Program-made: the position numbers and the translations under genes
Notes under the pieces: generated by a model
Told to the model about the DNA's origin: nothing
Database searches by the model: none
Seen by the model: only the letters and a program-made list of their open reading frames with translations
NCBI GenBank assembly: GCA_026414745.1
Contig: JAOAIK010000026.1
Span: 1 to 37,956 of the forward strand
From: Roseococcus sp.
Lineage (GTDB): Bacteria; Pseudomonadota; Alphaproteobacteria; Acetobacterales; Acetobacteraceae
Reading direction: 5' to 3'
DNA length: 37,956 nt
Shown here: positions 14,897 to 25,280 of the stretch, one piece after another
Numbering within the stretch: the stretch's first letter is position 1
How the letters are laid out: the number at the start of each line of letters is the position of its first letter

Positions 14897-16567
14897 ATGT
14901 CCGCCACGCGCTTCCGCAACGCCCCCGCCATCCGCGCCCCGCGCGGGCGCGAGATCACCTGCCGCGCCTGGACCACCGAGGCGGCGATGCGGATGCTGAT
15001 GAACAACCTGGACGACGAGGTGGCCGAACGCCCGGGCGAGCTGGTGGTCTATGGCGGCATCGGCCGCGCCGCGCGCGACTGGGACAGCTACGAGCGCATC
15101 GTCGCGACCCTCAAGCGCCTGGAGGAGGATCAGACGCTCCTCGTCCAGTCGGGCAAGCCGGTCGGCGTGTTCCGCACCCACCCGGATGCGCCGCGCGTCT
15201 TGATCGCGAACTCCAACCTGGTGCCGAACTGGGCGAGCTGGGAGCACTTCCACGCGCTCGATCGCGCCGGCCTCATGATGTACGGGCAGATGACGGCGGG
15301 CTCCTGGATCTACATCGGCAGCCAGGGCATCGTGCAGGGCACCTACGAGACCTTCGCCGAGGCGGGCCGGCAGCACTATGGAGGCGACCTCGCGGGGCGC
15401 TGGATCCTGACGGCGGGGCTGGGCGGCATGGGGGGCGCGCAGCCGCTCGCCGGCGTCTTCGCCGGGGCCTCGGTGCTCGCGGTGGAATGCCAGCCCTCGC
15501 GCATCGAGAAGCGGCTGGAGACGCGCTACCTCGACCACCGTGCCGACGACCTCGACACCGCGCTGGCCATGATCCGCACGGCCTGCGCGGAGAGGCGCGC
15601 CATCAGCGTCGGCCTGCTCGGCAACGCGGCGGAGATCTTCCCCGAGCTCGTCCGCCGCGGCGTGGTGCCCGACATCGTGACCGACCAGACGAGCGCGCAT
15701 GACCCCGCGAACGGCTATCTGCCCGCGGGCTGGAGCCTCGCCGAGTGGGAGGCGAAGCGCGAGAGCGACCCCGCCGCCGTCGCCGCCGCGGCGAAGCGCA
15801 GCATGGTGGCGCATGTGCAGGCGATGCTCGACTTCCAGAAGATGGGCGCGGCCGTGCTCGACTACGGCAACAACATCCGCCAGATGGCGAAGGACGAGGG
15901 GCTCCTCAACGCCTTCGACTTCCCCGGCTTCGTGCCCGCCTATATCCGCCCGCTCTTCTGCCGCGGCATCGGCCCCTTCCGCTGGGCCGCCCTCTCCGGC
16001 GACCCGGAGGACATCGCGAGGACCGACGCGAAGGTGCGGGAGCTCATGCCGCATGATCCGCACCTGCACCGCTGGCTGGACATGGCCAAGGCGCGCATCG
16101 CCTTCCAGGGCCTGCCGGCGCGCATCTGCTGGGTGGGGCTGGGCGACCGCGACCGCATCGGCCTCGCCTTCAACGAGATGGTGGCCAGGGGCGAGATCGG
16201 GCCCATCGTCATCGGCCGCGACCACCTCGATTCCGGCAGCGTCGCCAGTCCGAACCGCGAGACGGAGGCGATGCGCGACGGCTCCGACGCCGTCTCCGAC
16301 TGGCCGCTGCTCAACGCGCTGCTCAACACCGCGAGCGGCGCGACCTGGGTGAGCCTGCACCATGGCGGCGGCGTGGGCATGGGCTATTCGCAGCATGCGG
16401 GCATGGTGGTGGTGGCCGACGGCACGGAGGCGGCCGCGCGGCGGCTTGCGCGCGTTCTGTGGAACGACCCGGCGACGGGCGTGATGCGCCACGCCGATGC
16501 GGGCTACGAGATCGCGCTGGCCTGCGCGCGGGAGAAGGGACTCGACCTGCCGGGGATCTTGAAGTGA
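14897..16567 (+). CDS. hutU: Urocanate hydratase
   Basis: 556 residues, full length for the family. It converts urocanate to imidazolone propionate in histidine degradation, using tightly bound NAD+ as an electrophile. The NAD-binding [16 protein letters not shown] is at 171-186. Cys411 in [10 protein letters not shown] corresponds to the reactive cysteine of the Pseudomonas enzyme, and [10 protein letters not shown] (354-363), [10 protein letters not shown] (261-270) and [18 protein letters not shown] are all family blocks. hutH, hutI, hutG and the hutC regulator are absent from the window, and the gene instead follows a cation antiporter by eight bases. TAGGAG serves as its ribosome-binding site. 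Strong identification. Confidence 0.97.
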   Translation: MSATRFRNAPAIRAPRGREITCRAWTTEAAMRMLMNNLDDEVAERPGELVVYGGIGRAARDWDSYERIVATLKRLEEDQTLLVQSGKPVGVFRTHPDAPRVLIANSNLVPNWASWEHFHALDRAGLMMYGQMTAGSWIYIGSQGIVQGTYETFAEAGRQHYGGDLAGRWILTAGLGGMGGAQPLAGVFAGASVLAVECQPSRIEKRLETRYLDHRADDLDTALAMIRTACAERRAISVGLLGNAAEIFPELVRRGVVPDIVTDQTSAHDPANGYLPAGWSLAEWEAKRESDPAAVAAAAKRSMVAHVQAMLDFQKMGAAVLDYGNNIRQMAKDEGLLNAFDFPGFVPAYIRPLFCRGIGPFRWAALSGDPEDIARTDAKVRELMPHDPHLHRWLDMAKARIAFQGLPARICWVGLGDRDRIGLAFNEMVARGEIGPIVIGRDHLDSGSVASPNRETEAMRDGSDAVSDWPLLNALLNTASGATWVSLHHGGGVGMGYSQHAGMVVVADGTEAAARRLARVLWNDPATGVMRHADAGYEIALACAREKGLDLPGILK

Positions 16568-16588
16568 GGCGGGCGGGCTGACGCCCCC

Positions 16589-17242
16589 CTACCTCCGCAC
16601 TTCCACCAGCGTGAACAGCGCAAGCGGCGGGCAGGCCTCCATCCGCTCGATGCGCACCGCCGGAGGGAAGAGGTCGCTCAGCTTGAAGTCCGGGTGCCAG
16701 CCCAGGATGCGCGCCAGCGGCGCGGTGCTGCGCTCCAGCCACCAGCGGACGCCGCGATCCGCCGCGAAGTGGTTGACGAACAGGAGATGCCCGCCCGGGC
16801 GCACCACCCGCGCCATCTCGGCGTAGAGCGTCTTCGCGTCCGGCACCACCGAGGCGGTGAACATCGCCACCGCGATGTCGAAGCTGGCATCGGCGAAGGC
16901 CATGTTCTCCGCGTCCATCTCCAGCAGGCCATGCACGGCCGAGAGGCGCTCCCTCGCCACGCGCTCCTTCGCCTTCAGCAGCATGTCGCGCGAGAGGTCT
17001 ATGCCCACCACCTCCAGCTCCGGCCGGTAATGGGGCAGGGCGAGGCCGGTGCCCACCCCCACCTCCAGCACGCGGCGGCCGGCGGTCTGCGCCAGGCGGT
17101 TCACCGCGGCCACGGCGCGGCGGCGGCCGGGCGCGGAGACGCCGCCGAACACCACGTCATAGATGCCGGCCCAGCGGCGATAGGCCTCGCGCACGGACTC
17201 CGCGTCGAGCGCGGCGCGGGGGTGGGCGCGGTCGCCGGGCAT
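16589..17242 (-). CDS. pmtA: PmtA-like phosphatidylethanolamine N-methyltransferase (class I SAM methyltransferase)
   Basis: 217 residues. The N-terminal YRRWAGIYDVVFGGVSAPGRRRAVAAVNR segment and the SAM motif VLEVGVGTGLALPHY, followed by VVGIDLSRDMLLKAKERV, resemble the Rhodobacter-type PmtA, which methylates phosphatidylethanolamine to phosphatidylcholine at the membrane. A later FTASVVPDAKTLYAEMARVVRPGGHLLFVNHF segment is typical. UbiE-like methyltransferases are related, but the true UbiE is at 29966. Start choice is uncertain: the ATG at 17242 lacks a Shine-Dalgarno, and an AAGGGAA sits farther upstream. Its stop lies 21 bases from the opposing hutU stop. Confidence 0.78.
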   Translation of the reverse strand: MPGDRAHPRAALDAESVREAYRRWAGIYDVVFGGVSAPGRRRAVAAVNRLAQTAGRRVLEVGVGTGLALPHYRPELEVVGIDLSRDMLLKAKERVARERLSAVHGLLEMDAENMAFADASFDIAVAMFTASVVPDAKTLYAEMARVVRPGGHLLFVNHFAADRGVRWWLERSTAPLARILGWHPDFKLSDLFPPAVRIERMEACPPLALFTLVEVRR

Positions 17243-17347
17243 GAGGCCGAGGGTGGAAATGTTGCAGTTCCCTTGCAAGCCGGAGGGAGGGCCCGGGTTA
17301 CTCCCCCGCGCCCCCCGGGGCAAGCCCATATCGCGCGCAGGGGTGGC

Positions 17348-17436
17348 GTGGCGGCTGCGGACCGAAACACGGGGATGCCAGCGGCCGCGCCGCCCCCTCA
17401 CGAGCCGAAGAAGGCGGCCGCCGGCATGACGGCGCC
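17348..17436. repeat. Copy C of the dispersed 3'-UTR repeat
   Basis: It shares the block 17348-17359 with copy B, 17413-17436 with copy B (22 of 24 bases) and 17410-17429 with copy A (20 of 20). The end lies three bases before the stop codon of the creatininase-family gene, so as in copy B the palindromic block begins the 3' untranslated region. The rest of the 197-base spacer (17243-17439) shows nothing else I can identify. Confidence 0.5.
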
Positions 17437-17439
17437 GTG

Positions 17440-18213
17440 TCAGCGCCCCCAGACCGGGTCCGGGGCGGTCCAGAGGGCGGGGTCGCGCATGGCCGCGGCC
17501 AGCCGGGCGGCGATGGCCGCGATCATCGCCTGGCCCTTCCCGGCCGTGGCGGCGCGCGGATCGCCGCGCACGCCGGTGCGCGGGGCGCGCTCGGCGAAGG
17601 AGTGGAAGCGCGTGTAGCCCGCGGGCGCCTGCACGCCGGCATGGCCGCCCGCCGCCTCGGCGATGCGCTCCTGCCGCACCTGCGCCGCGTCGAGCGCGAG
17701 CCAGAGCGAGGTCTCGCCCTCGCAGGCGTGCTGGATGCCGGGCTGGGCGGTCAGCGCCGCCGCGATCTCGGCCGGGGCCACGCTGGGCCAGGAGGTGGCG
17801 ACGATGGGCATGTCCAGCTCATGCGCCAGCTCGCGCACGCTGACCGCCAGCGGCTCGATGTTGCCGCCATGGCCGTTGAGGATGAGCAGCCGCCCCCAGC
17901 CCTGCGCGCGCAGGCTGCGCGCCACGCCGCGGATCACGCCGTGGAAGGCCGGGAAATCGAGGCTGATGGTGCCGTTGAAGGGCAGGTGGTGCTCGGAGAG
18001 GCCGAGCCAGAGCGGCGGCAGCACCACGGCGGGCGGCGCGTCGGGGTGGCCGGCGGCGGCCAGGGCCAGCGCATGGGCCAGGAAACTGTCGGTCCAGACC
18101 GGCAGATGCGGCCCGTGCTGCTCCAGGCTGCCCACCGGCAGGATGGGCAGCGCCCCCGCCGCGCAGCGCGCCGCCAGCTCCGGCGCCGTCATCCTCTCCC
18201 AGCGCAGTTCCAT
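17440..18213 (-). CDS. Creatininase-superfamily amidohydrolase
   Basis: 257 residues with the metal-binding pattern of the superfamily: LPVGSLEQHGPHLPVWTDS (Glu31, His33, Asp42), GLSEHHLPFNGTISL, LILNGHGGNIEP (111-121) and the HACEGETSLWLAL segment that carries the later metal-ligand glutamate. The superfamily includes creatinine amidohydrolase, MftE peptidase and FAPy deformylases; nothing here separates these, and no creatinase or mycofactocin genes are nearby. It is a cytoplasmic metal-dependent hydrolase of a cyclic or linear amide. The gene is divergent from the photolyase gene with only 51 bases between starts, so the two may share a regulatory region. Confidence 0.85.
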   Translation of the reverse strand: MELRWERMTAPELAARCAAGALPILPVGSLEQHGPHLPVWTDSFLAHALALAAAGHPDAPPAVVLPPLWLGLSEHHLPFNGTISLDFPAFHGVIRGVARSLRAQGWGRLLILNGHGGNIEPLAVSVRELAHELDMPIVATSWPSVAPAEIAAALTAQPGIQHACEGETSLWLALDAAQVRQERIAEAAGGHAGVQAPAGYTRFHSFAERAPRTGVRGDPRAATAGKGQAMIAAIAARLAAAMRDPALWTAPDPVWGR

Positions 18214-18264
18214 CGCGCGAATCTCCCCTTGCGAAGGGCGCGGAGGCTGACATGTCCCAGGGCG

Positions 18265-19791
18265 ATGATCGAGGTGGTCTGGTTCAAGCGTGACCTGCGC
18301 GTGGAGGACCACGCGGCGCTCTCGGCCGCGCGCGGCCGGGTGCTGTGCCTTTACGTGGTCGAGCCCGGCTACTGGCAGGGCGAGGATGCGAGCCCCCGGC
18401 AATGGCGCTTCACCCGCGCCGCGCTGTGCGACCTGCGCGCGCGGCTCGGCGCCCTCGGCCTGCCGCTCGTGGTGCGCCGGGGCGAGGTTCCGGCGGTGCT
18501 GGCCGATCTGCACGCGCGCCATGGCATCGCCGCCCTGCACAGCCACGAGGAGACGGGCAATCTCCGGACCTATGCGCGCGACCGCGCGGTGGCGCGCTTC
18601 TGCCGCGCCCATGGCATCCCCTGGCGCGAGCAGCCCCAGCCCGGCGTGATCCGCCGCCTGGACGACCGCGACCTCTGGGCCCGGCGCGTGGCGGCGCAGA
18701 TGGCCCAGCCCCTCCTTCCCCCGCCGCGCGGCCTTCTCCCCGTGGTCGAGGAGCCGGAGGGCGAGATCCCCGACCAGCCCTGCCCCTGGAGCCCCGAGGA
18801 CGGGCTGATCACGCTGCAGCCCGCCGGGCGGGAGCCGGCGCTGGCGCTGCTCGACTCCTTCCTCGCCGGGCGCGGGGCCGAGTATCGGCGCGGCATGTCC
18901 TCGCCGCTCACGGCGGGGCGGGTGTGCTCGCGCCTCTCGCCGCATCTCGCGCTGGGCAGCCTCTCGCTGCGCGAGGCGGTGCGGCGCGTGCAGGCCGCGC
19001 GCGAGGAGCTGGAGGCGATGGAGGCGCGGGCGCGACCCATCCCGCCGGGCGCCGCGCATTCCCTGCTCTCGCGCCTGCATTGGCGGGCCCATTTCATGCA
19101 GAAGCTGGAGAGCGAGCCGGAACTCGAAATCCGCGCCGCGCATCCGGCCGCGGAGGCCGCGCGCCGCCCCACCCCGCCGGAGGAGGAGCGGCTGCGCGCC
19201 TGGGCCGAGGGCCGCACCGGCTGGCCCTTCCTCGACGCCTGCATGCGCGCGCTCACCGCGACGGGCTGGCTGACCTTCCGCATGCGGGCGATGCTGCAGG
19301 CGGTGGCGAGCCACCATCTCGGCCTGGACTGGCGCGCCTCGGGCCTCGTGCTCGCGCGGCGCTTCACCGACTACGAGCCGGGCATCCACTGGCCGCAGGT
19401 GCAGATGCAGTCGGCCGCCACCGGCATCAACACGCCGCGCCTCTACGACCCGATCAAGCAGGGCCTCGACCACGACCCGGAGGGCCGCTTCATCGCCCGC
19501 TGGATCCCCGAGCTCGCGCCCCTGCCGCCGGTGCTGCGCCACATGCCCTGGAAGGGCGAGGCGGGCCTCTATCCGCCGCCGCTGCTCGACGCCGCCGAGG
19601 CCGCCCGCGCCGCGCGCGAGCGCCTGGCCGCGCAGCGCCGCGCGCCGGGCTTCGAGGCGGCGGCGCGCGCCGTCTTCGCCCGGCACGGCAGCCGCCAGCG
19701 CCGCCTGCACGACGACGACCCCCTGGCCCGCCGCGCCCGCGCGGCGGCGCGCGCCGCCCGCGCCCGCCGGCAGTTGACGCTCGACCTCTGA
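18265..19791 (+). CDS. Cryptochrome/photolyase-family flavoprotein
   Basis: 508 residues. The N-terminal photolyase domain opens with VVWFKRDLRVEDHAAL and continues with a Rossmann-like alpha/beta fold to about 130. The C-terminal FAD-binding helical domain includes LSPHLALGSLSLREA, the GWPFLDACMRALTATGWLTFRMRAML segment, LGLDWR, and PRLYDPIKQGLDHDPEGRFIARWIPEL. Such proteins repair UV pyrimidine dimers using blue light, or act as light sensors. The block DYEPGIHWPQVQMQSAATGIN stands where classical class I enzymes have an NNGGWQW-type loop at the flavin, so this is a divergent subfamily and its repair activity is not certain. Start weakly supported by AGGG. Possibly co-transcribed with mbfA, 50 bases downstream. 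Confidence 0.88.
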   Translation: MIEVVWFKRDLRVEDHAALSAARGRVLCLYVVEPGYWQGEDASPRQWRFTRAALCDLRARLGALGLPLVVRRGEVPAVLADLHARHGIAALHSHEETGNLRTYARDRAVARFCRAHGIPWREQPQPGVIRRLDDRDLWARRVAAQMAQPLLPPPRGLLPVVEEPEGEIPDQPCPWSPEDGLITLQPAGREPALALLDSFLAGRGAEYRRGMSSPLTAGRVCSRLSPHLALGSLSLREAVRRVQAAREELEAMEARARPIPPGAAHSLLSRLHWRAHFMQKLESEPELEIRAAHPAAEAARRPTPPEEERLRAWAEGRTGWPFLDACMRALTATGWLTFRMRAMLQAVASHHLGLDWRASGLVLARRFTDYEPGIHWPQVQMQSAATGINTPRLYDPIKQGLDHDPEGRFIARWIPELAPLPPVLRHMPWKGEAGLYPPPLLDAAEAARAARERLAAQRRAPGFEAAARAVFARHGSRQRRLHDDDPLARRARAAARAARARRQLTLDL

Positions 19792-19841
19792 GGGGCCGCG
19801 CCGCACTCTTTCCGCCGCACCCCGCCGCACAGGAACACGCC

Positions 19842-20828
19842 ATGCGCCTGATCCCCCTGCCCGGCTTCGGCCGCCGCCGCTTCGCCAGCCTCTCGGCGCA
19901 GGAGATCCTCGCGCTCGCGATCGCCTCGGAGGAGGAGGATTCGCGCATCTACCGCCTCTACGCGCGCCGCCTGCGCGAGGGCTATCCCGCCAGCGCCGAG
20001 ATGTTCGAGACCATGGCCGAGGAGGAGGACGGCCACCGCCGCCGCCTCATCGCGCTGTATCAGGCGCGCTTCGGCGACCTGATCCTGCCCATCCGGCGCG
20101 AGCATGTGGCCGATTTCTACGCCCGCCGCCCCGTCTGGCTGGTGGAGAACCTCGGCCTCGACCGCATCCGCGCCGAGGCGATGGCGATGGAGCGCGAGGC
20201 GGAGGCCTTCTACCGTGCCGCCGCCGAGCGCAGCACCGACGCCGAGGCGCGCCGGCTGCTGGGCGACCTCGCCGCCGAGGAGGCGCGGCACGAGAGCGGC
20301 GTCGAGGCCCTGGCGGAGGAACTCGCCCGCAGCGGCGCGGCCAGCGAGGAGCATCTCGCCGCGCGCCGGCAATTCGTGCTGACCTGGGTGCAGCCGGGGC
20401 TGGCGGGGCTGATGGACGGCTCCGTCTCCACGCTGGCGCCCATCTTCGCCACCGCCTTCGCCACCCAGAACCCCTGGACCACCTTCCTCGTGGGCCTCTC
20501 GGCCTCGGTGGGGGCGGGGATTTCCATGGGCTTCACCGAGGCGGCGCATGATGACGGCAAGCTCTCCGGCCGCGGCGCGCCATGGAAGCGCGGCCTCGCC
20601 TCGGGGGTGATGACGACGCTGGGCGGGCTCGGCCATGCGCTGCCCTACCTGATCCCGCATTTCTGGACGGCGACGGTGATCGCGCTGCTCCTCGTGGCGG
20701 CGGAGCTCTGGGCCATCGCCTGGATCCAGAACCGCTACATGGAGACGCCGATGGGCCGCGCCGTGTTCCAGGTGGTGCTGGGCGGCAGCCTGGTGCTGGC
20801 GGCGGGCATCCTGATCGGCAGCGGATGA
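19842..20828 (+). CDS. mbfA: MbfA-type iron exporter (ferritin-like domain fused to VIT1-like membrane domain)
   Basis: 328 residues. Residues 15-165 form a ferritin/rubrerythrin-like four-helix bundle with the di-iron ligand pattern: Glu30/31 in SEEEDSRIY, Glu61-63 and His65 in AEEEDGHRR, a Glu in MEREAEAFY, and EEARH (146-150). Residues 180-328 form a VIT1/CCC1-like membrane domain starting WVQPGLAGLMDGSVSTLAPIFATAF. MbfA in Agrobacterium and Bradyrhizobium exports iron under peroxide and acid stress, under Irr control; I see no clear iron-control element upstream. AGGAAC precedes the ATG. Length and architecture are standard for the family. Confidence 0.93.
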   Translation: MRLIPLPGFGRRRFASLSAQEILALAIASEEEDSRIYRLYARRLREGYPASAEMFETMAEEEDGHRRRLIALYQARFGDLILPIRREHVADFYARRPVWLVENLGLDRIRAEAMAMEREAEAFYRAAAERSTDAEARRLLGDLAAEEARHESGVEALAEELARSGAASEEHLAARRQFVLTWVQPGLAGLMDGSVSTLAPIFATAFATQNPWTTFLVGLSASVGAGISMGFTEAAHDDGKLSGRGAPWKRGLASGVMTTLGGLGHALPYLIPHFWTATVIALLLVAAELWAIAWIQNRYMETPMGRAVFQVVLGGSLVLAAGILIGSG

Positions 20829-20902
20829 GCGGGCGGTTGCGAGGCCGCGCGAAGGGGGCGAGAATCGCCCCGCACCCCGGTCCGCGACAGGAGAACGACG
20901 GC

Positions 20903-22027
20903 GTGAGTCATGGCGGCTTCGTCTTCCGCACCCTGCTGCTGGTGGCCGCGGCGCTTGTGCTGATGACCGCCTGGCAGAGCATCCCGCTGATCCAGGCGCA
21001 AATCCTCGCCGGCCGGGCCGAGCCGCGCGCGGTGACGCCGCGCGGCGACCTCGCCGCCGACGAGCAGGCCACCATCGCCCTGTTCGAGCAGGCGCGCGGC
21101 TCCGTCGTGTTCATCGCCACCACCGAGCGCGTGGTGAATCCCTGGACCCGCAACGCCCTGCAGGTGCCGCGCGGCACCGGCTCGGGCTTCATCTGGGACC
21201 ACCTCGGCCATGTCGTGACGAACGACCATGTGATCGCCGGCGCCTCCGGCGCCACGGTGCGGCTCGCCGACGGGCGCGCCTACAACGCCGTGCTGGTGGG
21301 CACGAGCCCGGCGCACGATCTCGCGGTGCTGCGCATCGGCGTGGGCGCCGGCCGGCCGGAGCCGCTGCCCATCGGCACCAGCCACGATCTGCGCGTCGGC
21401 CAGAAGGTCTTCGCCATCGGCAACCCCTTCGGCCTCGACTGGACGCTCACCACGGGCATCGTCTCGGCCCTGAACCGGGAGCTGCCGACCGAGACGGGGG
21501 CGGTGATCGAGCGGCTGATCCAGACCGACGCCGCGATCAACCCGGGCAACTCCGGCGGGCCGCTGCTCGACTCCGCGGGGCGGCTGATCGGCGTGAACAC
21601 GGCGATCGTGAGCCCCTCCGGCGCCTCCGCCGGAATCGGCTTCGCGGTGCCGGTGGACACGGTGAACCGCGTCGTGCCGCGCCTGATCGCGGCGGGGCGC
21701 TACATCCGCCCCTCGCTCGGCATCCGGGTGGAGGAGCAGCTCAACGCCGCGCTCTCGGCGCGGCTCGGCATCGAGGGCGTCTTCGTGCTGGAGGTGGAGC
21801 CCGGCTCGGCGGCCGAGCGCGCCGGCCTGCGCGCGGCGCGGCTGACGCGGGAAGGGGGCTTCCAGACGGGCGACGTGATCCTCGCCCTCGGCGGGCGGCC
21901 GGTGCGGCGCGTGGCCGACCTCCTCGCCGCGCTCGACCGCCACGCGCCGGGCGAGACGGTGGGGGTCGCCCTCCTGCGCGAGGGTGTCCGCCTCGAGGTC
22001 GCCGTGACGCTGGATGCCGGCCGATGA
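20903..22027 (+). CDS. S1C serine protease, DegP/DegS-like with one PDZ domain
   Basis: 374 residues. An N-terminal hydrophobic segment (about 7-23) anchors or exports the protein. The trypsin-like domain shows the full triad: His109 in VVTNDHVIAGA, Asp139 in AHDLAVLRI and Ser217 in NPGNSGGPLL. A single C-terminal PDZ domain (about 270-370) ends the protein, which fits DegS or HhoA-type proteases rather than the two-PDZ DegP. It degrades or senses misfolded envelope proteins. The start is GTG at 20903 with AGGAG nine bases upstream. The stop overlaps the PsiE start (ATGA), so the two are coupled. Confidence 0.92.
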   Translation: MSHGGFVFRTLLLVAAALVLMTAWQSIPLIQAQILAGRAEPRAVTPRGDLAADEQATIALFEQARGSVVFIATTERVVNPWTRNALQVPRGTGSGFIWDHLGHVVTNDHVIAGASGATVRLADGRAYNAVLVGTSPAHDLAVLRIGVGAGRPEPLPIGTSHDLRVGQKVFAIGNPFGLDWTLTTGIVSALNRELPTETGAVIERLIQTDAAINPGNSGGPLLDSAGRLIGVNTAIVSPSGASAGIGFAVPVDTVNRVVPRLIAAGRYIRPSLGIRVEEQLNAALSARLGIEGVFVLEVEPGSAAERAGLRAARLTREGGFQTGDVILALGGRPVRRVADLLAALDRHAPGETVGVALLREGVRLEVAVTLDAGR

Positions 22028-22524
22028 CCGATCGCCCCCCGCCGCTCAAGGGGCTCGCGCTCTGGCGCAGCCTCGGCTTCTACGAGAAGTTCGAGCAGAC
22101 CGTCGTCTTCCTGCTCACCCTTCTGATCGCGGCGGTGGTGGTCGCGGCGCTGTGGAACCTCGCGAAGCTGATCGTCTCCTCCCTCCTCTGGGTGGACGTG
22201 TTCGACCCCACCGATCCGGCGGTCTTCCAGACCGTGTTCGGCGCCATCTTCACCGTCGTGATCGCGCTCGAGTTCAAGCGTTCGCTGCTGGTCGTGGTGG
22301 AGCGGCGCTTCGGCATCGTCCAGGTGCGGGTCGTGGTGATGATCGCCATGCTGGCGGTGGTGCGGAAGTTCATCATCCTCGATCTCGGCCAGACCGAGGC
22401 GTTGAAGGTGCTCGCCCTCGGTGCCGCCATGCTCGCGCTCGGCATCGTCTACTGGCTGGTGCGCGACCAGGACCGGCGCGAGGCAGAGGCCGCCGCCGAG
22501 GTCCAGGAGGCCCGGCCGGGCTGA
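22024..22524 (+). CDS. PsiE-family inner-membrane protein
   Basis: 166 residues with four hydrophobic helices (about 23-47, 68-84, 95-113 and 127-145) and charged ends. The FYEKFEQTVVFLLTLLIAAVVVAALWNL opening and the FKRSLLVVVERR...VRVVVMIAMLAVVRKFIILDL middle are typical of the PsiE (phosphate-starvation-inducible E) family. No biochemical role is established; family members recur next to DegP-like and FtsH-like proteases in stress-tolerance islands, which fits the context here. The start overlaps the protease stop by four bases; ftsH follows after 72 bases. Confidence 0.85.
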   Translation: MTDRPPPLKGLALWRSLGFYEKFEQTVVFLLTLLIAAVVVAALWNLAKLIVSSLLWVDVFDPTDPAVFQTVFGAIFTVVIALEFKRSLLVVVERRFGIVQVRVVVMIAMLAVVRKFIILDLGQTEALKVLALGAAMLALGIVYWLVRDQDRREAEAAAEVQEARPG

Positions 22525-22596
22525 GCCGCCGGCCGCGCCCTTGTGCCGGGCTGCGGTTCCGCGCTCCACTCCGCCGCGCGGGCGAACGGAGGGCGC

Positions 22597-24411
<1,815 letters not shown>

Positions 24412-24426
24412 GGCGGGGCCGCTCGC

Positions 24427-24456
24427 TTGCCGGGCCGGCGGGGTTGCGGCTATGCT
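24427..24456 (+). promoter_or_regulatory. Promoter of the tRNA-Gly gene
   Basis: TTGCCG (24427-24432) and TATGCT (24451-24456) are separated by 18 bases and end 11 bases before the tRNA 5' end, as expected for a sigma70-type tRNA promoter. Confidence 0.6.
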
Positions 24457-24467
24457 GCGCCGCCGAG

Positions 24468-24542
24468 GCGGGCGTAGTTCAGAGGTAGAACGTCAGCTTC
24501 CCAAGCTGAATGTCGTGGGTTCGATTCCCATCGCCCGCTCCA
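24468..24542 (+). tRNA. tRNA-Gly, anticodon CCC
   Basis: A complete cloverleaf can be folded by eye. The acceptor stem GCGGGCG pairs with CGCCCGC; the D arm is GTTC-AGAGGTA-GAAC; the anticodon stem TCAGC/GCTGA holds the loop TTCCCAA with anticodon CCC at 24500-24502; a TTCGATT T-loop follows; and CCA is encoded at the 3' end. It reads GGG glycine codons, frequent in DNA this GC-rich. It lies between ftsH and the convergent J-domain gene and could serve as an integration site, but no integrase is adjacent. Confidence 0.97.
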
Positions 24543-24544
24543 TT

Positions 24545-24564
24545 CGCCCGGCCCGCCCCGGGCG
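24545..24564 (+). terminator. Possible tRNA terminator hairpin
   Basis: A 7-bp GC stem (24545-24551 with 24558-24564) and a six-base loop directly after the tRNA. There is no T-run, so it may be only a processing or pausing structure. Confidence 0.4.
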
Positions 24565-24569
24565 CCTCC

Positions 24570-25277
24570 TCACGCGCCGCGGGCGCGTCCCGGCCCCAGA
24601 AGCACCTCGCGCGCCTCGTTCACCCGCGCGGCCAGCCAGTCGCTGCCGCCCCGGTCGGGGTGGGCGGCCTGCATCAGGCGGCGATGCGCGGCGCGGATCT
24701 CCGCCTCGCTCGCGCCCTCGGCAAGGCCGAGCACGGCCAGCGCCTCGGCGCGCGTCATCGGCCCGGCGGCGGGGCGCGCGGGCGGCGGCTCCTCGCGCCA
24801 GAGCGGGTCGGTGCGATCGAGCCAGGCCTCCAGCAGCGGCACGCTCTCGGGGTCGTTGGCGGCGCAATCGGCCAGCAGCGCGAGCAGCTCGCTCCGCGTC
24901 ATGGACGCGAGGTCCCGCCCCGCGAAGGGGCCGCGCCGCACCTGCCCCGACATGACGCCGGAGGCGAGGTCGAGGCGCATCGCCAGAGTCGCCGTCTCCA
25001 CGCCGCTCGCCTCGCCCTCGGGCGCGGGGCGGCTGAAGGCCTGCCTGGCGCGCCAGGCGCGGAAGGCCTGCATCAGCGCCGGGCCGAACATGATCAGCGC
25101 CCAGAGCGCATTGGCCCCGCGCCCCGAGAGCAGCATGATGCCGAGGAACACCGCGCCCAGGCTGCCCAGCCCCCAGACCGCGGCGCGCTTGATCGCCGCC
25201 GGCGAGGAATGGGCGAAAACATAAAGCAGCGTCAGCACGCCGAGCAGCGCCGCCAGCCCGATGCCCAGCCACAGCAT
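24570..25277 (-). CDS. Membrane-anchored J-domain (DnaJ-like) protein
   Basis: 235 residues. Two or three N-terminal hydrophobic helices (about 2-20, 33-51 and 56-70) anchor the protein. A middle region has the MRLDLASGVMSGQVRRGPFAGRDLASM segment seen in conserved alphaproteobacterial proteins of this type. The last 60 residues are a compact J-domain with HPD at 206-208 in HRRLMQAAHPDRGGSDWLAARVNEAREVLL, the Tim14/Pam18-like shortened form. It would recruit and stimulate a DnaK-type chaperone at the membrane. It follows the VWA gene after three bases and is probably co-translated with it. Confidence 0.87.
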   Translation of the reverse strand: MLWLGIGLAALLGVLTLLYVFAHSSPAAIKRAAVWGLGSLGAVFLGIMLLSGRGANALWALIMFGPALMQAFRAWRARQAFSRPAPEGEASGVETATLAMRLDLASGVMSGQVRRGPFAGRDLASMTRSELLALLADCAANDPESVPLLEAWLDRTDPLWREEPPPARPAAGPMTRAEALAVLGLAEGASEAEIRAAHRRLMQAAHPDRGGSDWLAARVNEAREVLLGPGRARGA

Positions 25278-25280
25278 GGC

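Noticed and set aside
16571..16586. Hairpin between hutU and pmtA as a bidirectional terminator
   Set aside because: Only a 5-bp stem with a six-base loop and no T-run; in this base composition such stems arise by chance.
24468..24542. tRNA as attachment site of an integrated element
   Set aside because: No integrase, no duplicated tRNA end and no compositional shift nearby.
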